DNA of 64,000 bases from Pseudomonas putida (GCF_028682175.1 NZ_JANHKS010000006.1:124001-188000); one strand, 5' to 3'; counted from the first letter of the stretch, positions 28,328 to 39,350 are shown. Made by a program: numbers and translations. Notes: a model not told the origin generated them from the sequence alone.

Positions 28328-29416
28328 TTGACTTCATTCAATAACATCTCTTCCCGCCCGCAGCTGGTCTACCTGGTATTCGGTGCCGACACCTACCACC
28401 AGGAAGCAGTCTTCAGCATTGCGAGTGCCCTGGCAAAAGCCGGTGATACAACCGAGCGTCCCTTCGACATTCAAGTCTTCAGCGACAACCCAGAACCCTA
28501 TCGTCATCTGCCGGTGCGCGTACGCGCCATCGATGCCGAGATGCGCCGCCAGTGGAGCGGGCCGCACCATTATCACTTCCGCTGCAAACATGTCGTTGCG
28601 CGCATGGTGCTGCAGGAGTCGGAAAAAGCGATCCTGATCGACACCGACACCTTCTTCCACGCAAGCCCCATGGCGCTGTTCGAACGGGTTCAGCCAGGCA
28701 CGCTGCTGTGCAACGCCTTTCAACTGCGCTATGCCGATTGCAAGGGCACCATCCTCTACACCGCACTGGCCGAAACCCTGGCGCAGCGTGGCCTGGCCGA
28801 TGATGAAATGTCGCTGGTGAACTCCGGCGTGATCGGGCTCACACATCAGGACATGGCGCTGCTCGACAGCTCCATCGCATTGATGGACGAGTTCTTCCCC
28901 ATCACCCCCGGCGCCTACACGCTGGAGGAATTCTGCCTGGGCGTTGCCGCCTACCGCTCGCTGAAAGTCGATCAGTGCACCGACCTGATCCACCATTACT
29001 GGAGCCGCAAGCAGCTGTTTCGCGCCAAGGTTCGCGCCTGGCTGGGCAAGCATGGCCACGCTCCGCTCAGCGCCCAGGCCCTGCACGACACCGGCAATGT
29101 CTCGGCACAGTTGCCGCGGCCCGGTACCTGGCAGCGCCTGGTGTACAAGAGCGCGACCCTCGCGGTGCCACAGCCGCAGCGCCAGTTCGTGCGTGAGGTG
29201 CTGTACGGCTGCTGTGAGTACCCGAACGAATTCGATCGCGCCTGCTCCGCCGTCTGGTGGGAAAAGGCCTTCAGCAACGCCGAACGACGGATGCAGGGCC
29301 CCATCCCGCCAGCGCAGCTCCAGCAATGGCTGGAGCACTGGGCAGTGCGCAGGCTGCTTGGCCGTCGGCGTACCGCCATCTACCAGCATCTGGTCAAGGT
29401 GCAGCGCTCGGCCTGA
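28328..29416 (+). CDS. GT-A-like glycosyltransferase family protein
   Basis: 362 residues. The start is probably the TTG at 28328, because the frame has no ATG until codon 72 and conserved-looking sequence begins before that. The N-terminus has LVYLVFGADTYHQEAVFSIA, then FDIQVFSDNP, then AILIDTDTFFHASP with an Asp105-Thr-Asp107 DxD motif, and SLVNSGVIGL. This arrangement resembles family 8-type GT-A transferases that bind a nucleotide sugar and metal. The C-terminal 130 residues are basic and less recognisable. No signal peptide is seen. No glycan cluster surrounds it, so the acceptor is unknown. Confidence 0.6.
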   Translation: MTSFNNISSRPQLVYLVFGADTYHQEAVFSIASALAKAGDTTERPFDIQVFSDNPEPYRHLPVRVRAIDAEMRRQWSGPHHYHFRCKHVVARMVLQESEKAILIDTDTFFHASPMALFERVQPGTLLCNAFQLRYADCKGTILYTALAETLAQRGLADDEMSLVNSGVIGLTHQDMALLDSSIALMDEFFPITPGAYTLEEFCLGVAAYRSLKVDQCTDLIHHYWSRKQLFRAKVRAWLGKHGHAPLSAQALHDTGNVSAQLPRPGTWQRLVYKSATLAVPQPQRQFVREVLYGCCEYPNEFDRACSAVWWEKAFSNAERRMQGPIPPAQLQQWLEHWAVRRLLGRRRTAIYQHLVKVQRSA

Positions 29417-29490
29417 TCGACCGCAGGCGGCGCGAGCGATCTCTTGCGCCGCCCCTTCTATTTGGCGGGCGAGCATCGTACTCTCGCGCC

Positions 29491-30306
29491 ATGCCCCTGA
29501 ACCTGCGACTGCTATGCGCCGCCCTTCTCGTCTGCCTGAGCTTCACCGCTCTGGGCGAAAGGCTGCGTCTTGTCACCGAACCCTGGGCGCCCTATGTGAT
29601 GGTCGATGGCCAGGAGGCGTCGGGGCTGGACTACGAGATGACCACCATCGTCTTCAAGCGCCTGGGGATCGACGTGCAGTGGCAGTTCCTGCCCTGGAAG
29701 CGTTGCCTGTTGATGCTTGAGCAGGGTGAAGCCGACGGCGTGCTGGACATTCTCAAGCTGCCCGAACGCGATAACCTGCTGCTGTACCCGAACGAGCCGC
29801 TGTCCGAGATCAACTGGGTGCTGTTCCAGGCCAAGGCCCGTCCGCACCGGTTCGAGCGCATGGAGGACCTGACCGGGTTGACCGTCGGGGTATCCCCCGG
29901 CTACCAGTACAGCCCGGAATTCGACGCCTCGACCCTGTTCATCCGGGAGCCGGCGCCCACCCACGAGGCCAACTTCGGCAAACTGGCCCGTGGCCGCGTC
30001 GATCTGGTGGTGACCGAGCGCCTGGTTGGCCAACAGATGATCGACAAGCTCAAGCTGCGCGACGAGATCAGCGAAGTGCCCAACGTGATTGCCCGCCAGG
30101 ACCTGTACCTGGCGGTGCGGCGCAACGTCGGCATGGATCTGCTGGTGCAGCGCTTCGGCGCCGAACTCAAGCGTTTCAAGCGCGAGCCGGCCTATGCCGA
30201 GCTGGTGGCGCGTTACACCGGGGAGCTGCCGCCGGCCCCGGCAACCACGCAAACGGCCGACGGGCATGATAAAACCGTTGAGCAGCACGAACGCAGCGAG
30301 TTGTGA
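29491..30306 (+). CDS. periplasmic solute-binding protein (family 3-like)
   Basis: 271 residues from the ATG at 29491. A signal peptide (LRLLCAALLVCLSFTALGE) is followed by LRLVTEPWAPYVMVDGQEAS, the first strand and ligand loop of family 3 solute-binding proteins, and YEMTTIVFKRLGIDVQWQFL. LTVGVSPGYQYSPEF marks the hinge region, and DLVVTERLVGQQMI the second lobe. No ABC permease or ATPase is adjacent, so it may act alone, as a sensor or with a distant transporter. Ligand unknown. Confidence 0.78.
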   Translation: MPLNLRLLCAALLVCLSFTALGERLRLVTEPWAPYVMVDGQEASGLDYEMTTIVFKRLGIDVQWQFLPWKRCLLMLEQGEADGVLDILKLPERDNLLLYPNEPLSEINWVLFQAKARPHRFERMEDLTGLTVGVSPGYQYSPEFDASTLFIREPAPTHEANFGKLARGRVDLVVTERLVGQQMIDKLKLRDEISEVPNVIARQDLYLAVRRNVGMDLLVQRFGAELKRFKREPAYAELVARYTGELPPAPATTQTADGHDKTVEQHERSEL

Positions 30307-30315
30307 TTGCTCTGT

Positions 30316-30321
30316 TATACT
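30316..30321 (+). promoter_or_regulatory. possible -10 element upstream of rhlE
   Basis: TATACT preceded by GTT, about 200 bp before the rhlE start. No convincing -35 is seen at the normal distance. The rest of the 216-bp gap shows no gene; an in-frame extension of rhlE there has no helicase similarity. Confidence 0.3.
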
Positions 30322-30522
30322 CCCGCGATCCCGCCAGGCTCACGCCCGGATGCTCGGTCTCACAGAAGACTTCTCGAACACGTCAGCAGCGCATTTTCTT
30401 TCACCCGCGCCCTGCCCCGAGTTGAACTTACAGACCCCGGGACTGCGCCCTTCGAACTCTTTTTCGCGCGAGCACCTCACTTCTATTCGGGCCCATTGCC
30501 CCAACTTAAGACAGGATTACTC

Positions 30523-32454
30523 ATGTCCTTTGCTTCCCTCGGTCTCTCCGAGGCTTTAGTCAGCGCCATCGAGGCGGCTGGCTATTCCCAGCCTACGCCA
30601 GTGCAACAGCGGGCTATCCCCGCCGTGTTGCAAGGCCGCGATCTGATGGTCGCCGCACAGACAGGTACTGGTAAAACCGGTGGTTTCGCTCTCCCCATCC
30701 TGGAGCGCCTGTTCCCCAACGGTCACCCGGACAAATCCCAGCGTCACGGCCCGCGCCAACCGCGCGTACTGGTCCTGACCCCAACCCGTGAACTTGCAGC
30801 CCAGGTCCACGACAGCTTCAAGATCTACGCCAAGAACCTGAAGTTCGTCAGCGCCTGCATTTTCGGCGGCGTCGGCATGAACCCGCAGGTGCAGGCCATG
30901 TCCCGTGGCGTCGACGTTCTGGTCGCCTGCCCCGGCCGCCTGCTGGACCTGGCAGGCCAGGGCAGCGTCGATCTGTCCCACGTTGAAATCCTGGTCCTGG
31001 ACGAAGCCGACCGCATGCTCGACATGGGCTTCGTTCACGATGTGAAGAAAGTCCTCGCGCGCCTCCCGGCCAAGCGTCAGAACCTGCTGTTCTCGGCCAC
31101 TTTCTCGGCCGACATCACCGCTCTTGCAGGCAAGCTGCTGCATGACCCGGAGCGCATCGAAGTCACGCCGCCGAACACCACGGTCGAGCGCATCGAACAA
31201 CGCGTCTTCCGCCTGCCGGCCAACCACAAGCGTTCGCTGCTGGCGCACCTGATCACCCAGGGCGCGTGGGAACAGGTGCTGGTCTTCACCCGCACCAAGC
31301 ACGGCGCCAACCGCCTGGCCGAGTACCTGGACAAGCACGGCCTGAGCGCCGTCGCGATCCACGGCAACAAGAGCCAGAACGCCCGCACCAAGGCCCTGGC
31401 CGATTTCAAGGCCGGCACCGTGCGCATCATGGTCGCGACCGACATCGCCGCCCGTGGCCTGGACATCGACCAACTGCCTCACGTGGTCAACTTCGAACTG
31501 CCTAACGTCGACGAAGACTACGTGCACCGCATCGGTCGTACCGGCCGTGCTGGCCGCAGCGGCGAGGCGATCTCGCTGGTCGCGCCGGACGAAGAGAAGC
31601 TGCTCAAGAGCATTGAGCGCATGACCAGGCAGAAGATCGCCGACGGCGATCTGATGGGCTTCGACATCAACTCGGTCGAAGCGGAAAAGCCTGAAGTGCG
31701 CGAACGCCCGGACGTGCGCAACCCGCGCAACGGTCGTGGCCCGCGTGGCGACGGTCCTAACGGCGGCGGCGGTGGTGGCGGTCGCAAGGACAAAGGCAAA
31801 GACAAGGGCAAGGACAAGGAAAAACCGGCTGCCGCAGCCGCCTCCGAAGGCGAGCGTCCTGCACGCAACCAGCAGCGCCGGCAGAAGCCGCGTCAGGGCA
31901 CGCCATCCGGCGAAGCGCGTCAGGCCCAGCCACAACCGGCCCCACGCGCCAATCGCGATCCGGAAGAGTTCCTGGACGACGAAGTCGACAACTTCGGCAA
32001 CCGCGCCGACTACGTCAGCCCCTACCAGGGCAAGAACCAGCAAGGCCGCGGCCGTCGTCCGGGCGCTCCGGCCACCGGCACCGCGCCTGCTCCACGGGGT
32101 CAGGGCCAGGGTCGCAGCAACCCGCGTGGTGGCAGCGCTTCGAACGGCAGCACCTCGGGTGGTGCTCGTTCGGGTGGTGGCGCCAGCACCGGTTCAGGCG
32201 AAAAACGCGGCGGTTCTCGCACAGGCCAAGGCCGTCGCGAAGATCAGCCACGCAACCGCCGCCCGGCCCGTGACGATCAGCCTGCGCGCCAAGAGCCAGC
32301 CGTTCGCGGCCCTCGCGATGGCCAGCCTGGTCCGAAGATCATGCACAAAGAGTCCAAGGTTGACCGTTTCCCGTCCGCCGAACTGCTCGACCAACTGCCA
32401 AGCCGCCCGCGCGGTGAAAAGCCGGCCTTGCTGACGCGTAACCGCGAAGGCTAA
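30523..32454 (+). CDS. rhlE: DEAD-box RNA helicase with long low-complexity tail
   Basis: 643 residues from the ATG at 30523 ([20 protein letters not shown]), after AGGATTACTC. The helicase core spans about residues 1-380: Q motif [10 protein letters not shown], motif [12 protein letters not shown], motif [12 protein letters not shown], motif III SATF, and motifs V-VI in [15 protein letters not shown] and [11 protein letters not shown]. The remaining 260 residues are Gly/Arg/Lys/Pro-rich and probably disordered, typical of the longer Pseudomonas RhlE. Such helicases unwind structured RNA and can work with RNase E. It is followed by a strong terminator. Confidence 0.95.
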   Translation: MSFASLGLSEALVSAIEAAGYSQPTPVQQRAIPAVLQGRDLMVAAQTGTGKTGGFALPILERLFPNGHPDKSQRHGPRQPRVLVLTPTRELAAQVHDSFKIYAKNLKFVSACIFGGVGMNPQVQAMSRGVDVLVACPGRLLDLAGQGSVDLSHVEILVLDEADRMLDMGFVHDVKKVLARLPAKRQNLLFSATFSADITALAGKLLHDPERIEVTPPNTTVERIEQRVFRLPANHKRSLLAHLITQGAWEQVLVFTRTKHGANRLAEYLDKHGLSAVAIHGNKSQNARTKALADFKAGTVRIMVATDIAARGLDIDQLPHVVNFELPNVDEDYVHRIGRTGRAGRSGEAISLVAPDEEKLLKSIERMTRQKIADGDLMGFDINSVEAEKPEVRERPDVRNPRNGRGPRGDGPNGGGGGGGRKDKGKDKGKDKEKPAAAAASEGERPARNQQRRQKPRQGTPSGEARQAQPQPAPRANRDPEEFLDDEVDNFGNRADYVSPYQGKNQQGRGRRPGAPATGTAPAPRGQGQGRSNPRGGSASNGSTSGGARSGGGASTGSGEKRGGSRTGQGRREDQPRNRRPARDDQPARQEPAVRGPRDGQPGPKIMHKESKVDRFPSAELLDQLPSRPRGEKPALLTRNREG

Positions 32455-32471
32455 GCCCTCAGGCAGAAACG

Positions 32472-32503
32472 AAAACGCCCCGACTGGTTCGGGGCGTTTT
32501 TGT
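32472..32503. terminator. bidirectional terminator between rhlE and yceI
   Basis: Stem AAAACGCCCCGA / TCGGGGCGTTTT with a short loop and T-runs on both strands, serving both convergent genes. Confidence 0.9.
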
Positions 32504-32520
32504 TTCCGTATAAAACGGTG

Positions 32521-33117
32521 TTACTTGGCTTTGACGCCTTCGAACGAGATTTCGAAGTTGACGACGTCAGACGCTGGACCCAGGTCCATCATCTTGCCGA
32601 AATCCGAACGCTTGATCGAAGTGGTGCCGTTGAAGCCAGCGCGGTAGCCGCCCCATGGGTCCTTGCCTTCGCCGTTGAAGGTGGCCTTGATCACGACCGG
32701 CTTGGTCACGCCGTGCAGGGTCAGGTCGCCTTCTACGTCAGCAGTGGTCTTGCCATCGGCGTTCTTGCCAACGTTGGTGACCTTGGTGGAGACGAACTTG
32801 GCGTCAGGGTAGGTAGCGACGTCCAGGAAGTCCTTGCTGCTGATGTGCTTGTTACGCTCGGCGTGGTTGGTGTCGACGCTGGCGGTCTTGATGTCGATGC
32901 TGATCTTGCTGTCTTCAGGCTTGGCAGCATCGAAGCTGAAGTTACCGGTCCAGTCCTTGAAGGTACCGTGGATGAAGCTGTAGCCCAGGTGGCTGATGGT
33001 GAAGTCGATGAAGGCGTGCTGGCCTTCTTTATCGATGGTGTAGTCAGCCGCCATTGCCTGGCCTGCCGACAGCAGCGCGGAACCGATGGCCAGTGCAGCA
33101 AGTGTCTTTTTCAACAT
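32521..33117 (-). CDS. yceI: YceI-family periplasmic protein
   Basis: 198 residues with a signal peptide ending SAGQAMAAD. The mature part is the YceI lipocalin-like barrel: [33 protein letters not shown], and [20 protein letters not shown]. Family members bind polyprenoid or similar lipophilic ligands in the periplasm. The P. aeruginosa gene at the same place is a secreted protease-like protein (PasP), but no protease motif is visible here. It is the second gene after cytochrome b561, 32 bp apart, and the pair is common in Proteobacteria. Confidence 0.92.
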   Translation of the reverse strand: MLKKTLAALAIGSALLSAGQAMAADYTIDKEGQHAFIDFTISHLGYSFIHGTFKDWTGNFSFDAAKPEDSKISIDIKTASVDTNHAERNKHISSKDFLDVATYPDAKFVSTKVTNVGKNADGKTTADVEGDLTLHGVTKPVVIKATFNGEGKDPWGGYRAGFNGTTSIKRSDFGKMMDLGPASDVVNFEISFEGVKAK

Positions 33118-33149
33118 ACGTCGTCTTCCTATGGTTCAGTTGAGAAGCG

Positions 33150-33701
33150 TCAGGCCTTGCGGCCAAGCATACGAATAAGCGTCGCATCACGGTCGATGAA
33201 GTGATGCTTGAGGGCGGCCAGGCCATGAAGTACAGCGAAGATCACCAGGGTCCAGGCCAGGTACAGGTGCACTTCGCCAGCAACGTCCGCCTGGTCGGGC
33301 AGTCCGCTGATCAGCGCAGGCACTTCAAACAGTCCGAACACCGGGATACCGACACCTTCTGCGGTGGAAATCAGGTATCCGGCAAACATCACCAGGAACA
33401 GGTCCAGATACAGGAACGCGTGCCCCAGTGTCGCCGCGACCCGCACGAACCGGCTATGGTTGGCCGGAGGCGGCGGTGGCGGGCTGACGAAACGCCAGAC
33501 CACACGGATCAGCATGAACAGAAACAGCGTGATCCCGATGCTCTTGTGCAGATCAGGACCCGCCTTGCGCCAGGTGTCGTAGTAACCGAGCCCGACCATC
33601 CACAAGCCCAGCGCGAACAACCCGAAAACCGTCAGCGCCACGCCCCAGTGCAGAACAATGCTGACCCAGCCATAGCGAGAAGAAGAGTTGCGTAACTGCA
33701 T
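33150..33701 (-). CDS. cybB: cytochrome b561
   Basis: 183 residues with four hydrophobic segments. Haem-ligand His candidates are in SIVLHWGVALTVFGLFALGL (first helix), KAGPDLHKSIGITLFLFML (second), and the later ATLGHAFLYLDLFLVM and FAVLHGLAALKHHFID. Members shuttle electrons between ubiquinol and periplasmic acceptors. It lies just upstream of yceI and is likely cotranscribed. The stretch upstream (33702-33876) shows AT-rich sequence with AAAGCG/CGCTTT inverted repeats (about 33764-33787) but no gene. Confidence 0.9.
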   Translation of the reverse strand: MQLRNSSSRYGWVSIVLHWGVALTVFGLFALGLWMVGLGYYDTWRKAGPDLHKSIGITLFLFMLIRVVWRFVSPPPPPPANHSRFVRVAATLGHAFLYLDLFLVMFAGYLISTAEGVGIPVFGLFEVPALISGLPDQADVAGEVHLYLAWTLVIFAVLHGLAALKHHFIDRDATLIRMLGRKA

Positions 33702-33876
33702 GGTAGAGATCCTGTAAAAGCAGCCCTTGAAGCTGCGAGAAAGACTAGCGGTTTACCTATCGAAAGAAAGCGCAAAATTTCGCTTTGAAACATCAGAAAA
33801 TACGATGGGAAAATCCCGTCATATTTTTCTCCATGGCCGATTAACGCAACGTTACGGTCGTAGCTAACATTCCCCT

Positions 33877-33944
33877 CGTAGCAGCACGGCTTGCCGGCGG
33901 GAGCGATCTCACTGCCGCCCCCGCTGGCAAGCCATGCTGCTACG
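33877..33944. repeat. REP-type palindrome, family A copy 5
   Basis: Family A palindrome with two mismatches in the right arm (CTGGCAAGCCATGCTGCTACG). It lies in a 361-bp gap between cybB and the amine oxidase terminator. Confidence 0.88.
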
Positions 33945-34009
33945 ATTCGGCGTCAGGTCCGAACCTCATCAATAACAACACTCTAGACGCTGGGCTTATT
34001 CGCCAGGCG

Positions 34010-34042
34010 AAAAAAAAGGCGCGGCCTCAAACCGCGCCTTTC
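34010..34042 (-). terminator. terminator of the amine oxidase gene
   Basis: On the minus strand the stem AAGGCGCGG / CCGCGCCTT with a 6- to 7-base loop is followed by a run of seven or more T. It lies 20 bp past the stop. Confidence 0.88.
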
Positions 34043-34062
34043 TCATTGCCAGCACTCAGCGA

Positions 34063-35865
34063 TCAGTTCTTGCTGTCCGTTGCCGGAGCCGCCTTGTCGG
34101 TCGCAGCCTTGGCTGGCGCCTTTTTCGCGGCGTCAGTCTTGGCCGGTGCCTTGTGGGTCGTGGCAGGCTTGGCCGGAGCCTTTTTCACAGGCTCCTTCTT
34201 GGCCGGTTCTTTCTTGGCCGGGGCCTTTTTCGCAGGCTCAACCACCGCAGGCTTGGCCGGCTCGACCGCAGGCGCAGGCGGCGGAGTCACTGGTGCTGGT
34301 GCTGGTGCTGGTGCTGGTGCAGGCGCAGGGGCCGGTGCTGGAGCAGGCTCTGGTGCCTTCTCGGCCGGTTTGGCTTCAGGCTTGGAACCACCAAACATGT
34401 TCGAGAAGAAGCCGCCAATGCCGCCGCCGCTTTCCTTCGGTGCTGCGTCAGGCGCTTTCGGTGGCGCAACTTTCACAGGCTCGAAAGACTTGCCGGCCGC
34501 TAGGTCCTGAACCTGCCCGGCAGCGCGCTGACCGGTGCGCAATGCGCCCTCCAGCGTGCCTGGGTACAGGGCGTCGGTGTGCTCACCGGCGAACGCAATG
34601 CGCTGCAGCGGCTTTTCCCACAGGCGCCAGTATTTGCTGATCTGCCCCGGACCAAACGCCAGGTAGGCACCGCCCGTGGAAGGATCGACGCTGGAGCGAC
34701 GGATTTCATAACCGGTAAACGCGCCACGGGCCTGCGGGTAGAACGCATGCAGGCGAATCAGCACCTGGTCCACCATCTGCTTGTCGCCAAAGGCCTGCAT
34801 GATGCGGGCGTTGTCGCCGGACAGGTTGATGACCGCGTTGGCACCGCCCTTCAGGGCAGGCTCGATCCACAGCATGCCGAGGCCGGTGTTGCTGTAGATT
34901 TCACCGGACATGCGCGCCTTGCTGTCCCACACCGGCGTCTTGAACTTGAGCATGATCTGGTCATGCCAGCCGTAGTTGGTGCTCTTGATCGCGCCCTGAT
35001 GCTGGGCGTCCAGCGCCGGGGTCAGCTGAATCTTGCTCAGCGCGCGCAATGGCACGGCCAGTACCACGTACTCGGCTTCATAGCCTACCGCGCCGACCTT
35101 GACGGTCACGCCGTCCTTGTCCTGGTTGATGGCCGATACCGGCGAGTTGGTCTTGATGACTTTCAGCTGTTTGACGAACTCTTCAGCCAGCACCGCACTG
35201 CCGCCCGGCAGGCGTGCTGCACGGCGGTCACGATCCTCGACGTTGCGATTGACCCGCGACTGCTGTGCGAAATACAACAGCGAGAGGCGCGAAGGCTCGT
35301 CGTAACGGGTACGAATCTGCTGGTTGATGAGCTGACGCGCAGTCGGCGGCAGGTTCAGGCGATCCAGCCAGTTGGCGACGTTGATCTGATCCAGCGCGAA
35401 CAGCGTGCTGTTGGCCGCCGGGTTTTCGGGATCGGTGATCGAACGGGCCATGTCGTCCAGCGCAGCTTCGTAGCGCTTGATGGCTTCGGCAGTGGCTGGT
35501 TGTTTGGTCGCAAGATCGGCGGCGCTGAAGTACTCGCCTTCGATCAGGTAACCCGGTGTGCGCACGAACTCTGGCGCAGGCACGGGTTTGAGCTTGAAGC
35601 GCTCCAGGTACTGGTTGAGCACCGGTTGCGCCTTGGTGTTGCCGATCCACTCGCTGCCCGCAAGGCCCGAACGACCGCCAACCGCGGGTTTGGCTTCCAG
35701 CAGGGTGACTTGCCAGCCCTTGTTCTGCAGCTCATAAGCCGCCGTCAGGCCTGCCAGGCCACCCCCGACGACAATCGCCGTATGCGGCTTATCCACAGCC
35801 TGCGCGTGCGCGCTGACCAGCCCAACCATCACCAGCGCACAGGCGCGCAGCCAACCAGAAAGCAT
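34063..35865 (-). CDS. FAD-dependent amine oxidase with Pro-Ala and histone-like Lys-Ala tail
   Basis: 600 residues. A signal peptide (LRACALVMVGLVSAHAQA) is followed by the dinucleotide motif AIVVGGGLAGLTAAYELQNK and the amine-oxidase segments GGRSGLAGSEW and FAGEHTDALYPGTLEGALRT, which binds FAD near the C-terminus of the catalytic part. The catalytic region ends near residue 460. After that come a linker, an Ala-Pro dipeptide run (about residues 504-525) encoded by a hexanucleotide repeat, and about 60 residues rich in KAPAKK and KKEP units, like histone H1 or AlgP tails. The substrate and tail function are unknown. It is divergent from bioA. Confidence 0.85.
   Translation of the reverse strand: MLSGWLRACALVMVGLVSAHAQAVDKPHTAIVVGGGLAGLTAAYELQNKGWQVTLLEAKPAVGGRSGLAGSEWIGNTKAQPVLNQYLERFKLKPVPAPEFVRTPGYLIEGEYFSAADLATKQPATAEAIKRYEAALDDMARSITDPENPAANSTLFALDQINVANWLDRLNLPPTARQLINQQIRTRYDEPSRLSLLYFAQQSRVNRNVEDRDRRAARLPGGSAVLAEEFVKQLKVIKTNSPVSAINQDKDGVTVKVGAVGYEAEYVVLAVPLRALSKIQLTPALDAQHQGAIKSTNYGWHDQIMLKFKTPVWDSKARMSGEIYSNTGLGMLWIEPALKGGANAVINLSGDNARIMQAFGDKQMVDQVLIRLHAFYPQARGAFTGYEIRRSSVDPSTGGAYLAFGPGQISKYWRLWEKPLQRIAFAGEHTDALYPGTLEGALRTGQRAAGQVQDLAAGKSFEPVKVAPPKAPDAAPKESGGGIGGFFSNMFGGSKPEAKPAEKAPEPAPAPAPAPAPAPAPAPAPVTPPPAPAVEPAKPAVVEPAKKAPAKKEPAKKEPVKKAPAKPATTHKAPAKTDAAKKAPAKAATDKAAPATDSKN
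34291..34356. repeat. hexanucleotide tandem repeat inside the amine oxidase gene
   Basis: Five perfect copies of TGGTGC (34291-34320), then six degenerate six-base units to 34356. On the coding strand each unit encodes Ala-Pro, so gain or loss of units keeps the frame and only changes tail length. Confidence 0.9.
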
Positions 35866-36099
35866 TTAGCGAACTCCGGAATAAAACGAGGGAAGGGGCG
35901 GATTTTCTTGTTCGCGCCTTCAAAGAGCGCGAAGGATACGCCAGCCGTGAAAGGCCCGCCAGCACTGCGCGCAGGGCCGATTTCTGGCGTCAGCCAAGCG
36001 TTTGAAAATACGCTAAAGGTTGTCCCTGTCCGGCGCATTGCATAGGCTTGCGCGATTGTTTGCCCTCGCGTCATGCGAGTCGTCACCGGGAGATTAAAG

Positions 36100-37506
<1,407 letters not shown>

Positions 37507-37562
37507 CAGCCCACACGAATGATGATGGTTTCCACGCTCCGCGTTGGGGGCCATCAATTAAT

Positions 37563-37653
37563 CCTGTAGGAGTGAGCTTGCTCGCGATGCGGCGTGTCAG
37601 CCACGTTGTGTTGACTGAACAACCGCTATCGCGAGCAAGCTCACTCCTACAGG
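37563..37653. repeat. REP-type palindrome, family B copy 3
   Basis: Full family B palindrome between bioA and rsmE. Confidence 0.9.
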
Positions 37654-37691
37654 GGCTGCGCCGAACACAACACCTTTGCAGAGAAACAACC

Positions 37692-38411
37692 ATGAGACTC
37701 TCCCGCTTTTTCATCGACGCCCCCCTGAGCATCGGCGAGCACGAACTGCCAGAAGCCCAGGCGCACTACATCGGTCGGGTGCTGCGCATGGCTGTGGGCG
37801 ATGCCGTGCAGCTGTTCGACGGCTCCGGGACGGAGTTTCGCGCAACGCTCACCGAGGTCGGCAAGAAACAGGTGCGCGTGCAGGTGACCGAGAGCTTTGC
37901 GGGGATGGCGGAATCGCCCCTGCAGATCCACCTGGGCCAGGGCCTGTCTCGCGGCGAGCGCATGGACTGGGCGATTCAGAAAGCCACCGAACTTGGCGTC
38001 ACGCAGATCACCCCGATCATCAGCGAACGCTGCGAAGTACGGTTAAAAGATGAGCGGGCGGAAAAGCGTCAGGCCCACTGGCAGCAGATCGCGATCAGCG
38101 CGTGCGAGCAGTGCGGGCGCTCGGTGGTGCCGGTGGTCAACCCGCCGGTCACCCTTGCCGACTGGCTCAAAAGCACCGAAGCGGACCTGAAACTGGTGCT
38201 GCATCCGGTGGCCGAGCCGTTGGTCAGTCATGCCAAACCTGCAAGCCTGGCGTTTTTGATCGGGCCCGAAGGCGGCTTGAACGATGCCGAGGTGGATCAG
38301 GCCCAGGACGCCGGCTTCCACGCCGCCCGCCTCGGCCCGCGGGTGCTGCGCACCGAAACCGCTCCGGTCGTGGCCCTGAGCGTCGCGCAGCAGTTGTGGG
38401 GGGATTTCTAA
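37692..38411 (+). CDS. rsmE: 16S rRNA m3U1498 methyltransferase
   Basis: 239 residues from the ATG at 37692; longer starts read into the repeat. It is a SPOUT methyltransferase: N-terminal PUA-like domain (MRLSRFFIDAPLSIGEHELP), then GLSRGERMDWAIQKATELGV, ISERCEVRLK, and the knot region FLIGPEGGLNDAEVDQA followed by RLGPRVLRTETAPVVAL. It methylates U1498 of 16S rRNA using S-adenosylmethionine. The bioA-rsmE order is conserved in Pseudomonas. Confidence 0.96.
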   Translation: MRLSRFFIDAPLSIGEHELPEAQAHYIGRVLRMAVGDAVQLFDGSGTEFRATLTEVGKKQVRVQVTESFAGMAESPLQIHLGQGLSRGERMDWAIQKATELGVTQITPIISERCEVRLKDERAEKRQAHWQQIAISACEQCGRSVVPVVNPPVTLADWLKSTEADLKLVLHPVAEPLVSHAKPASLAFLIGPEGGLNDAEVDQAQDAGFHAARLGPRVLRTETAPVVALSVAQQLWGDF

Positions 38412-38462
38412 GGGAAAATTTCTTTCGGAACCAACCCAAAATTTTATCTATTCTCCTCGCCC

Positions 38463-38554
38463 CGTAGCAGCACGGCTTGCCGGCGGGAGCGGTGTGTCAG
38501 TCAACTCATCATTGGCTGACACACCGCCCCCGCCGGCAAGCCGTGCTGCTACGG
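38463..38554. repeat. REP-type palindrome, family A copy 6
   Basis: Full family A palindrome between convergent rsmE and the hemolysin III gene; the centre contains GGTGTGTCAGTCAACTC. Confidence 0.9.
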
Positions 38555-38567
38555 GTGGCTGTGTAGC

Positions 38568-39185
38568 TCAGAGCACATACCACGTGATCGCCACAAAATG
38601 CAGCAGACTCCCGGCGATCACGAACAGATGCCAGATCCCGTGCCAATGCCGGAATCGCTTGTCATACGCAAAGAAAATAATCCCCACCGTGTACAGCACC
38701 CCACCCAGCGCCAGCCAGGTAAAACCGGCGGTGCCCAGCGCTGCCATCAGCGGCTTGACCGCCACCAGCACGATCCAGCCCATGACTGCGTAGATCACAA
38801 TCGACATCACCCGCGCCTCCGAACGCGGCTTGATCTCCTGCAGCATGCCGATCACCGCCAGTCCCCAGACAATCCCGAACAGCGTCCAGCCCCACGGGCC
38901 GCGCAGGGTGACCAGGCAAAACGGCGTGTAGCTGCCGGCAATCAGCAAATAGATCGACAAGTGATCGACCTTTTGCATGATGACCTTCGCCCGCCCGCGC
39001 ACGCTGTGATACACCGTCGAGGCGCTGTACAGCAGCACCAGCGCCACGCCATACACCGCCACACTGACAATCTTCCACACGTCACCGGCAAGGCTCGCGA
39101 TCACCAGCAGCCACACCGCACCGACGGACGCCAGCACCGCACCGACCAGGTGGGTCCAGGCATTGAATTTTTCTCCGTAATACAT
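38568..39185 (-). CDS. hemolysin III / PAQR-family membrane protein
   Basis: 205 residues with seven hydrophobic segments. Family landmarks: MYYGEKFNAWTHLVGAVLAS, SASTVYHSVRGRAKVIMQKV with the Ser/His site, LSIYLLIAGSYTPFCLVTL, and the C-terminal FRHWHGIWHLFVIAGSLLHF with two more His. These His/Asp/Ser positions are the zinc site of PAQR-type hydrolases. Bacterial members (TrhA/YqfA) affect membrane lipid homeostasis; the name hemolysin is historical. It is divergent from the LysR gene at 39351. Confidence 0.9.
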   Translation of the reverse strand: MYYGEKFNAWTHLVGAVLASVGAVWLLVIASLAGDVWKIVSVAVYGVALVLLYSASTVYHSVRGRAKVIMQKVDHLSIYLLIAGSYTPFCLVTLRGPWGWTLFGIVWGLAVIGMLQEIKPRSEARVMSIVIYAVMGWIVLVAVKPLMAALGTAGFTWLALGGVLYTVGIIFFAYDKRFRHWHGIWHLFVIAGSLLHFVAITWYVL

Positions 39186-39350
39186 CCGTAACGGACCTCT
39201 CTAGTGACGCCTCAGAAGCTCAAGGCTCAAGCTTATGACGCCAAAGTGCAACGCATGTGTCAGTGAAGATGAGAATTTAATGCAGCCGGACGCCTGCGAC
39301 TTCGGCACAATCGAGCGCATGCACAACAAGAATCAGCAGCGGAAGACACG

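Noticed and set aside
30307..30522. In-frame 72-codon extension of rhlE
   Set aside because: The extension has no similarity to helicases and lacks a ribosome-binding site; the ATG at 30523 starts the conserved Q-motif region.
39211..39236. AGAAGCTCAAGGCTCAAGC near the hemolysin III start as a third family C repeat
   Set aside because: Only a half-arm resemblance with no matching inverted arm.
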